In this document: piece after piece, positions 58,318 to 64,000 of the stretch
Layout of the letters: the number at the start of each line of letters is the position of its first letter
Position numbering within the stretch: the first letter of the stretch is position 1
NCBI GenBank assembly: GCA_050290785.1
Contig: JBNKIR010000048.1
Location: 1 to 64,000 of the forward strand
Direction of reading: 5' to 3'
DNA: 64,000 bases
From: JAAGZL01 sp050290785
GTDB lineage: Bacteria > Pseudomonadota > Gammaproteobacteria > Chromatiales > Chromatiaceae
The notes under the pieces: generated by a model
Database searches by the model: none
Seen by the model: the letters and a program-made list of their open reading frames with translations, nothing else
Told to the model about the DNA's origin: nothing
Program-made: the position numbers and the translations under genes

Positions 58318-59172
58318 GTGTCAATTAAAAACGGCGTTCTTTATGTAGTGGCTACCCCTATAGGTAATCTGGATGATATCTCCGCCCGTGCCGTGGAGGT
58401 ACTGAAGGGGGTGGGCCTGATAGCCGCGGAGGACACGCGGCACAGCCGCACTCTGCTCAAACATTTCGGCATAGACGCCAGGATGCTGGCCCTGCACGAG
58501 CACAACGAATATCAGGCCCTGGAGAAGGTGATCGATCGTCTGCGACAGGGTGAGGCGGTGGCCCTGATCTCGGACGCGGGTACGCCGTTGATCAGCGATC
58601 CCGGTTTTGCCCTGGTACGGGAGTGCCATCGCCAGGGTATAACTGTATCCCCCATACCCGGGCCGAGCGCGGCCATAGCCGCACTCAGCGCCTCGGGACT
58701 GGCGTCGGACAGTTTTGTGTTTGTCGGCTTTCCTGGCCGTAATCAGGCTGCACGCAGGGCAGAGTTTGAGGCCCTATCCCGTGAGACCAGGACCATGCTT
58801 TTTTATGAGTCCAGCCACCGGGTGCAGGCCTCTCTTCTGGATATGGCTGAGGTCTTCGGCGCGGACAGGACGGCGGTGCTGGCGCGGGAGCTGACCAAAC
58901 TGCATGAGACCATACTGCACGGAACCCTGGGTTCGCTGTGTGAGGTATTGGCGCAGGATCCCATGCAGAGCAAGGGTGAATTTGTGCTGATCCTGGGTGG
59001 ACGTGATCTGGATGTACAGGATTGTGTCGATCCAGATGCAGAGAGGATACTGAGGCTGCTGATGGAGGATCTGCCCCTGAAGCAGGCGGCTTCCCTGGCG
59101 GCCAGGATCAGCGGGGAGAAGAAGAACCGGCTCTATCAGCTCGGCCTGCGGCTGCGGGGCGATGATGAATGA
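58318..59172 (+). CDS. rsmI: 16S rRNA (cytidine-1402-2'-O)-methyltransferase RsmI
   Basis: 284 residues with GTG start. The SAM-dependent tetrapyrrole-methylase fold begins LYVVATPIGNLDDISARAVEVLKGVGLIAAEDTRHSRTLL, then SDAGTPLISDPGF and PIPGPSAAIAALSASGL. It methylates C1402 in the decoding centre. Its pairing with lpoA in divergent orientation is conserved in gammaproteobacteria. Confidence 0.95.
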   Translation: MSIKNGVLYVVATPIGNLDDISARAVEVLKGVGLIAAEDTRHSRTLLKHFGIDARMLALHEHNEYQALEKVIDRLRQGEAVALISDAGTPLISDPGFALVRECHRQGITVSPIPGPSAAIAALSASGLASDSFVFVGFPGRNQAARRAEFEALSRETRTMLFYESSHRVQASLLDMAEVFGADRTAVLARELTKLHETILHGTLGSLCEVLAQDPMQSKGEFVLILGGRDLDVQDCVDPDAERILRLLMEDLPLKQAASLAARISGEKKNRLYQLGLRLRGDDE

Positions 59173-59191
59173 ATCTTGATAAAGGTCTGAG

Positions 59192-60979
59192 ATGTGTGGA
59201 ATCTGCGGTGAATTGAGATCGGATGGCGGCGCCCCAAGTCTGGATGCGCTGGGGAGGATGATCAAACAGCTGGAGCGGCGTGGTCCGGACCACGAGGGGA
59301 GCTACAGCGATGGTCCCCTGGCCTTCGGCCATCGCCGCCTCTCCGTCATCGACCTGTCAGAGCACGCCAGTCAGCCCATGGTGGATCAGGAACTGGGTCT
59401 GGTTCTGGTGTTCAATGGTGCCATATACAACTATCCGGAACTGCGCCGGGAATTGATCGGCTTGGGCTATCACTTCTTTTCCGACGGAGATACCGAGGTC
59501 ATCCTGAAGGCGTGGCATGCCTGGGGTGAGGGGTGTGTCCAACGCCTGCACGGCATGTTTGCATTTGCTATCTGGGATGAGCGCGAACGGCATCTGTTTC
59601 TGGCGCGGGACCGGCTGGGCATAAAGCCCCTTTACTACACTCGGGACGCGGCAGGTTTCCGTTTTGCCTCCAATACCCAGGCCTTGCTGGCGGCGGGCGG
59701 AGTGGATTGCTCCATAGACCCAGTGGCCCTGCACCACCTGTTTACCCTGCATGCGGTGGTGCCGGCGCCGCGCACCATCCTCAATGGGGTGCGTAAGCTG
59801 GCCCCTGGAAGCTGTATGTTGATCAGTATTGATGGCGAAGTCAGGGAGTGGTCTTACTGGACGCTTACTGCAGTCCGTCCAGATCGTCCTGTGCGTGATG
59901 AGGAGTGGCTTGAGGCCATTCACGCATCTTTGCGCCTGGCGGTGAAGCGGCGCAATGAGATCGCGGATGTGCCGGTGGGTGTGCTGCTGTCCGGCGGTCT
60001 CGATTCCAGTCTGTTGGTGGCCCTGCTGGCAGAGGCCGGCGTGGCCGACCTGCGAACCTTTTCCGTGGGTTTTGAGGATCATCCTGGAGAGAAAGGGAGT
60101 GAGTTTGAGTACTCGGATCAGGTGGTGGCCCGCTATAACACCAGGCACAGGAAGTTTCATATACTCAACGACGAGGTGTTGCTGAGGTTGCCGGAGGCGG
60201 TGGATTGTATGGCCGAGCCCATGTTTGGTCAGGACGCTGTCGCCTTCTATCTGCTGGGAGAGCAGGTGGCGAAAGAGGTGAAGGTGGTACAGTCCGGCCA
60301 GGGGGCAGACGAGGTGTTTGGTGGATACTTCTGGTATCCGCAGATGCAGTCAGACCTGGATGGCACACCGGTAGAACGTTTCTCCCGCTACTATTTTGAT
60401 CGCGACCACGAGGAGTTCCGCCATATGGTCCAACCGGAATACCGGGGCGGCGATTACAGTTCCGAGTTGGTGGCCAGGCTTCTGGCGGAGCCGCAAAGCG
60501 ACAGCTTTATGGATGCGGTTCTGCATATGGATGTCACGACTCTGGTCGTGGATGATCCGGTCAAGCGGGTGGACAACATGACCATGGCCTGGGGCCTGGA
60601 GGCGCGGGTGCCGTTCCTGGACCATGAGCTGGTGGAGCTGGCGGCCAGCTGTCCTCCGGAGTTGAAGCTGGGTGAGGGCGGAAAGCATCCCCTCAAGGCC
60701 ATGGCCCGCGGTCTGATCCCGGACGCGGTGATCGATCGTCCCAAGGGCTATTTCCCCATGCCGGCCCTGAAGTATGTGCGGGGAGAGTTTCTGGAGTTTA
60801 TGCGCTCCATTCTGGAGTCAAAGGCCTGCCGCGAACGTGGGATCTACACCCAGGCCTATGTGAATATGCTTCTATCCGCCCCGGAGATGCATCTGACCAG
60901 GTTGCAAGGAAGTAAGCTGTGGCATCTGGCATTGCTCGAGCTGTGGTTACAGCGCAATGTGGATGTTTTTACCCCCTGA
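59192..60979 (+). CDS. asnO: Asparagine-synthetase-family amidotransferase, AsnO-like
   Basis: 595 residues. N-terminal class II glutaminase domain with nucleophile Cys2 (MCGICGELRSDGG) and RGPDHEGSYSDGPLAFGHRRLSVIDLS; C-terminal AsnB-type synthetase domain with pyrophosphate loop VGVLLSGGLDSSLLVALL. Close in pattern to the amidotransferase that makes N-acetylglutaminylglutamine amide, an osmolyte, rather than to plain AsnB. The partner synthetase (Ngg) and the M42-like peptidase usually next to it are absent here. A generic asparagine synthetase is the alternative. Confidence 0.75.
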   Translation: MCGICGELRSDGGAPSLDALGRMIKQLERRGPDHEGSYSDGPLAFGHRRLSVIDLSEHASQPMVDQELGLVLVFNGAIYNYPELRRELIGLGYHFFSDGDTEVILKAWHAWGEGCVQRLHGMFAFAIWDERERHLFLARDRLGIKPLYYTRDAAGFRFASNTQALLAAGGVDCSIDPVALHHLFTLHAVVPAPRTILNGVRKLAPGSCMLISIDGEVREWSYWTLTAVRPDRPVRDEEWLEAIHASLRLAVKRRNEIADVPVGVLLSGGLDSSLLVALLAEAGVADLRTFSVGFEDHPGEKGSEFEYSDQVVARYNTRHRKFHILNDEVLLRLPEAVDCMAEPMFGQDAVAFYLLGEQVAKEVKVVQSGQGADEVFGGYFWYPQMQSDLDGTPVERFSRYYFDRDHEEFRHMVQPEYRGGDYSSELVARLLAEPQSDSFMDAVLHMDVTTLVVDDPVKRVDNMTMAWGLEARVPFLDHELVELAASCPPELKLGEGGKHPLKAMARGLIPDAVIDRPKGYFPMPALKYVRGEFLEFMRSILESKACRERGIYTQAYVNMLLSAPEMHLTRLQGSKLWHLALLELWLQRNVDVFTP

Positions 60980-61035
60980 TTGTTGCGCTAATACAACAAA
61001 AAGCATCCTGGATATGGGGGATAGGTATGGCCGTT

Positions 61036-61698
61036 CTATGTCTCTACCTGTGTTATCCATGGTTGTTGCGGGGATAGCTCTTTCCAGCGGTTGACGATGG
61101 TACAGAACAGCTGCGCGGTCTTCTCGGCATCATAGATGGCTGAGTGGGCCTCACTGTTGTCCCATTCGATCCCGGCGGCCTCCGCCGCCCTGGCCAGGAC
61201 GGTCTGTCCATACATCAGTCCGGCCAGGGATACGGTATCGAAGGTACTGAATGGATGGAACGGGTTGCGTTTATAGCCGCAACGTTTCACTGCAGCATTG
61301 ATAAAGGCCAGGTCAAAAAATGCGTTGTGACCCACCAGGATGGCCCGATTACATCCGCTGGCGTTTATGGCCTTGCGAATCGGGTCGGATATATGGCGCA
61401 GGGCATCTTTCTCCAGCATGGCGTCACGAAAGGGGTGGTGAGGGTCGATGCCGGTGAATGCCAGGGCCTTTGGATCCAGGTTGGCGCCTGGAAAAGGCTC
61501 AACATGGCAGGATATGGTCTCAGCTGGATGAATAGACCCATCCTCGCCCATTCTGGTGGTAACTGCTGCTATCTCCAGTAGTGCGTCTCTATCTGCATCG
61601 AAACCTCCGGTTTCAACGTCTACTACAACTGGGAGAAATCCGCGGAATCTAGCTGCGATACCGTCGTTATAATCACTAATGTTCATTTGTAGGAGCAT
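61036..61698 (-). CDS. rnt: Ribonuclease T
   Basis: DEDDh 3'-5' exonuclease of 220 residues that trims tRNA and other stable RNA 3' ends. Catalytic residues are visible: VVVDVETGGFDADRD, VGHNAFFDLAFIN and SEAHSAIYDAEKTA. FVNQ-type substrate loops fit RNase T rather than the DNA polymerase epsilon chain. The ATG at 61698 or 61686 may start the protein; neither has a clear ribosome-binding site. Confidence 0.92.
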   Translation of the reverse strand: MLLQMNISDYNDGIAARFRGFLPVVVDVETGGFDADRDALLEIAAVTTRMGEDGSIHPAETISCHVEPFPGANLDPKALAFTGIDPHHPFRDAMLEKDALRHISDPIRKAINASGCNRAILVGHNAFFDLAFINAAVKRCGYKRNPFHPFSTFDTVSLAGLMYGQTVLARAAEAAGIEWDNSEAHSAIYDAEKTAQLFCTIVNRWKELSPQQPWITQVET

Positions 61699-62245
61699 AA
61701 AACAAGAGGAAGATTATTTCGAATTTGATGGATCCTGGGTGGATGGAGATAAGTCAATCCATCTGTTTTTTGTGCTCCTCTCGTTTGATGGGGCCTTATT
61801 GGGAATGAGTTTACTGAACTTTTTACCAGCAAAGGCTAAATAATCACGGTTGACAGCCGATAGAGTTCTGGAAGATTGGCATGATCTACTGCAGGTGCGG
61901 TCTGGGTGGTCGGGGAAATGGTAGAGTTTTCTGTCTCAAACCGGTGGTTTGGCAAGACCGATTTGGTTGGCGGTCGACATAAAGCAATGGGTTTCCATGG
62001 GATATAAGTGGTAATTCATTAACTTGATTAGGGTATTATGTGCCCAGACTGGAAGTATCCCCTGATATAATATGATGGGGTTTTCCTGAAGAAATAGAGA
62101 GAAAATTGCATTAAATACTATCCACGCCTAGACGTATGATGTATCATTTATGAGACGTGTTGTATTTGTGGGATGGGGAGGCCGGCCATAATACCCAATT
62201 AAGAGCCAGGGCCCTGTTAGTTAATATGTTGAAGGAAAAGAAAAA
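61699..62245. other. Gene-free gap between rnt and mlaA
   Basis: 547 bases with stops in all frames and no long ORF. A TATAAT at 62066-62071 has no -35 partner at the right distance. A weak CCCC...GGGGTTTT pairing surrounds it (62059-62084). A TTGACA at about 61852 lacks a good -10. GAAGGAAAAG before the mlaA ATG is its ribosome-binding site. I see no tRNA cloverleaf. A small RNA gene cannot be excluded. Confidence 0.4.
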
Positions 62246-62974
62246 ATGGCGCGAGGGAATCTTCGTAAAAGACTAAAGGTAACGGCTGTGACCATGCTTA
62301 TCGTGGTCATGACAGGCTGTGCCAGCACCAATGGATATAATGATCCGCGTGACCCGATTGAGGGTTTCAACAGGGTGATGTTCGAGTTCAACGAGATATT
62401 GGATAAGGTTTTGATGAAGCCTTTGGCCAAAGGCTATCGTGCGATCATGCCATCTCCTGTGGATAAAGGCATAACAAATTTCTTTTCCAACCTGGATGAT
62501 ATCGGTTCCGCGATAAACAACCTGCTCCAGTTCAAGCTCAAGAGATCTGCGTCTGATGTGGGCAGGGTCGTAGTGAACAGCACCATCGGTATACTCGGTT
62601 TTATCGATGTTGCCAGTAATATGAACCTGGAGAAGACTGGTGAGGATTTTGGTCAGACCCTGGGATACTGGGGCATTGGTCATGGCCCCTACATCGTACT
62701 CCCCATCTTCGGACCAAGTGGGGCTCGTGATGTTGTGGGATCCATCGGCGACTGGTTTACCGATCCTGTCGTGCACATGGAGCCGGTTAGGGTGCGGAAC
62801 ACCACCTATGCCCTGCGCGCCATCGACAAACGCGCCGATCTGCTGGGTGCCAGCGACGTGGTTGAAGAGGCGGCCCTGGATAAATATGAATTCATTCGTG
62901 ATGCCTACATACAGAAACGGGCAAACGATGTTAATGACGGAGACGTCATGCTCGATGATGATCTAATCGAATAA
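62246..62974 (+). CDS. mlaA: MlaA/VacJ outer-membrane lipoprotein
   Basis: 242 residues, lipoprotein signal ending VVMTGC (Cys25). MlaA core: DPIEGFNRVMFEFNEILDKVLMKPLAKGYRAIMP, FFSNLDDIGSAINNLLQFK, EDFGQTLGYWGIGHGPYIVLPIFGPSGARD. It removes misplaced phospholipids from the outer leaflet with the Mla pathway. The mlaBCDEF genes are not in this window. Followed by a strong terminator. Confidence 0.95.
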   Translation: MARGNLRKRLKVTAVTMLIVVMTGCASTNGYNDPRDPIEGFNRVMFEFNEILDKVLMKPLAKGYRAIMPSPVDKGITNFFSNLDDIGSAINNLLQFKLKRSASDVGRVVVNSTIGILGFIDVASNMNLEKTGEDFGQTLGYWGIGHGPYIVLPIFGPSGARDVVGSIGDWFTDPVVHMEPVRVRNTTYALRAIDKRADLLGASDVVEEAALDKYEFIRDAYIQKRANDVNDGDVMLDDDLIE

Positions 62975-62999
62975 GTTCAGCGAGCTGTTATCTATATCT

Positions 63000-63027
63000 A
63001 AGGCCCCTCAAATGAGGGGCCTTTTTT
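63000..63027 (+). terminator. Intrinsic terminator after mlaA
   Basis: AAGGCCCCTC and GAGGGGCCTT form a perfect ten-base stem around AAAT, followed by T residues. A textbook rho-independent terminator that isolates mlaA from the next gene. Confidence 0.92.
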
Positions 63028-63080
63028 GTGTTGGCATGTTCGGAACGACGTTAGGTACAACAACGGCTTAGATGCTAATA

Positions 63081-63108
63081 TTGATTCGTATCACACAACC
63101 GGTATGGT
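63081..63108 (+). promoter_or_regulatory. Possible promoter of the herA-like gene
   Basis: TTGATT (63081-63086), 16 bases, TATGGT (63103-63108), about 73 bases before the ATG. Each hexamer matches four of six consensus bases, so this is only a candidate. Confidence 0.3.
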
Positions 63109-63180
63109 ATCTGGGGTATCCTCACTGCAATCAAGGATTGTATTTGAAGAATAATCGTTTCTCGTAAGGCAAAAATAGCC

Positions 63181-64000
63181 ATGGCAAAAACAACAACATT
63201 GATTGGGCGCCTCTCAGAGGTGCATGAAAGTGGCATGACTGCCACCATTACCATCGATAGTGAAAGTGGTTTTCCGGTATTGATGGTTGGTGGTGAGGCC
63301 ATAAGGGTGGGGCAGGTTGGTTCTTATGTTCGTATCAAGGACCGTGATATCCAGATAATCGCCCTGGTGACAAATGCCAGGGAGGAGGAGAGGGAGATTC
63401 GGGTCACGCTGGGACAGGACGGAGAGAGGAGTGTAAAACGTCCTGTCATGCGAGGGAGGATATCTCTCACCCCGGTCGGTGAGATTGACGAGCAGGGTAG
63501 ATTCGAGCGTGGTTTGGGCAGGTTCCCGGTCCCAGGTGCAGAGGTACACATCATGTCCAGCGGACAGATCGGAGTGATGTTTGAGAAATACCGGGCCAAG
63601 GGATTTAATCTTGGTTATCTGCCTACCCATCCTTCGATGCGGGTCTGTCTTGATCCTTCAACCATGTTCGGCAGGCATGTTGCGGTTTTGGGTCAGTCCG
63701 GTTCGGGAAAATCCTGGGGAGTGGCCAACATATTGCAGCGGGCGCTATCTGTAATGCCCAAGGCCCACATAATTGTGCTGGATATCCATGGAGAGTATGT
63801 GTGGACCACAAGGGATGGTGAGAGGAAGACCGCCTTTAAAAAGGGCATGGTGCAAGCCATCGATGCAAGAGAGTTGGAGATACCCTACTGGTTGTTGACC
63901 TTTGCGGAACTGGTGGATCTGTTGATCGATCGTGAGGACAGTGGTGCGACTGTTCAGATTGCCTATCTGCGTGAGGTAGTGCATGAGCTGAGAAAACAGG
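63181..64000 (+). CDS. HerA-like helicase/ATPase, truncated at the right edge
   Basis: An open frame from the ATG at 63181 (TAAGG upstream) runs off the window, 273 residues seen. The N-terminal region (1-100) looks like the HAS barrel of HerA-type ATPases (LIGRLSEVHESGMTATITID, GSYVRIKDRDIQIIALV). The FtsK/HerA ATPase core begins MFGRHVAVLGQSGSGKSWGVANILQRAL (Walker A GQSGSGKS) and IIVLDIHGEYVWTT, the DxHGEY segment typical of HerA. HerA proteins translocate on DNA with a partner nuclease and are frequent in bacterial defence islands. The partner would lie beyond the edge. Confidence 0.8.
   Translation, partial: MAKTTTLIGRLSEVHESGMTATITIDSESGFPVLMVGGEAIRVGQVGSYVRIKDRDIQIIALVTNAREEEREIRVTLGQDGERSVKRPVMRGRISLTPVGEIDEQGRFERGLGRFPVPGAEVHIMSSGQIGVMFEKYRAKGFNLGYLPTHPSMRVCLDPSTMFGRHVAVLGQSGSGKSWGVANILQRALSVMPKAHIIVLDIHGEYVWTTRDGERKTAFKKGMVQAIDARELEIPYWLLTFAELVDLLIDREDSGATVQIAYLREVVHELRKQ

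Noticed and set aside
62059..62084. TATAAT with CCCC/GGGGTTTT as promoter or terminator
   Set aside because: No -35 hexamer at 16-18 bases and only a four-base stem; too weak to call.
1..64000. CRISPR arrays, tRNA or rRNA genes, prophage or complete insertion sequences
   Set aside because: No regularly spaced direct repeats, no cloverleaf-like or rRNA segments, and no integrase, transposase or phage structural genes were found on reading both strands.

Overview
The window looks like chromosome from a free-living, halotolerant (probably marine) gammaproteobacterium. Evidence: conserved gammaproteobacterial housekeeping blocks (miaB-ybeZ-ybeY-corC-lnt; lpoA-yraN-dolP next to rsmI), an ectoine operon with its own MarR-type regulator, an NhaD-type Na+/H+ antiporter, an AsnO-like osmolyte amidotransferase, FadBA/FadH-type beta-oxidation and a diguanylate cyclase with a c-type haem motif. 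Chromatiales or a related sulfur-oxidising lineage is my best guess, but no marker gene here settles the genus. No rRNA, tRNA, CRISPR array, phage or intact transposon was seen.

Layout. 1-3.1 kb: a palindromic REP-like element, then a PatZ-type acyl-CoA synthetase/acetyltransferase fusion, divergent from a histone-deacetylase-family deacetylase at 3.1-4.0 kb. 4.1-11.7 kb: a complete phosphate regulon in one direction (pstS, phoU-like, pstC, pstA, two pstB-like genes, phoB, phoR) behind a clear Pho box. The two ATPases carry complementary lesions and look like an obligate heterodimer. The PhoU protein carries a catalytically dead low-molecular-weight-phosphatase-like tail. 11.8-18.9 kb: a cold-shock gene with a long leader, a 2-phosphoglycerate-kinase-like/histidine-phosphatase pair, an RND/MMPL exporter, a DMT transporter and dusA. 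19.0-22.3 kb: ectoine operon (small membrane protein, ectA, ectB, ectC) divergent from ectR, with two near-palindromic operator-like sites between them.

22.3-43 kb is a fatty-acid degradation island. The minus strand reads acyl-CoA dehydrogenase, SCP2 protein, fadD, DUF2889 protein, fadB, fadA. The plus strand reads acyl-CoA dehydrogenase, thioesterase, etfB, etfA, ETF-QO and an AraC-type regulator, so every step from activation to electron delivery into the quinone pool is encoded. A second unit (TetR regulator with two identical operators, dienoyl-CoA isomerase, fadH, KAS III) should handle unsaturated acyl chains and may return products to fatty-acid synthesis.

43-48.5 kb is the miaB-ybeZ-ybeY-corC-lnt housekeeping cluster. 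48.5-58.2 kb, all on the minus strand, holds the c-haem GGDEF-EAL protein, a NAGPA-like exported protein, nhaD, a GlcD-like FAD oxidase, dolP, yraN and lpoA. 58.3-64 kb holds rsmI, the AsnO-like amidotransferase, rnt, mlaA with a strong terminator, and the start of a HerA-like ATPase cut by the window edge.

Most of the window is ordinary core genome. The observations most worth following are the asymmetric PstB pair, the PhoU fusion, the PatZ homologue that keeps the synthetase histidine, the ect intergenic architecture, the two mini-element-like inverted-repeat structures (34.5 kb and 43 kb), and what lies beyond the HerA gene at the right edge.
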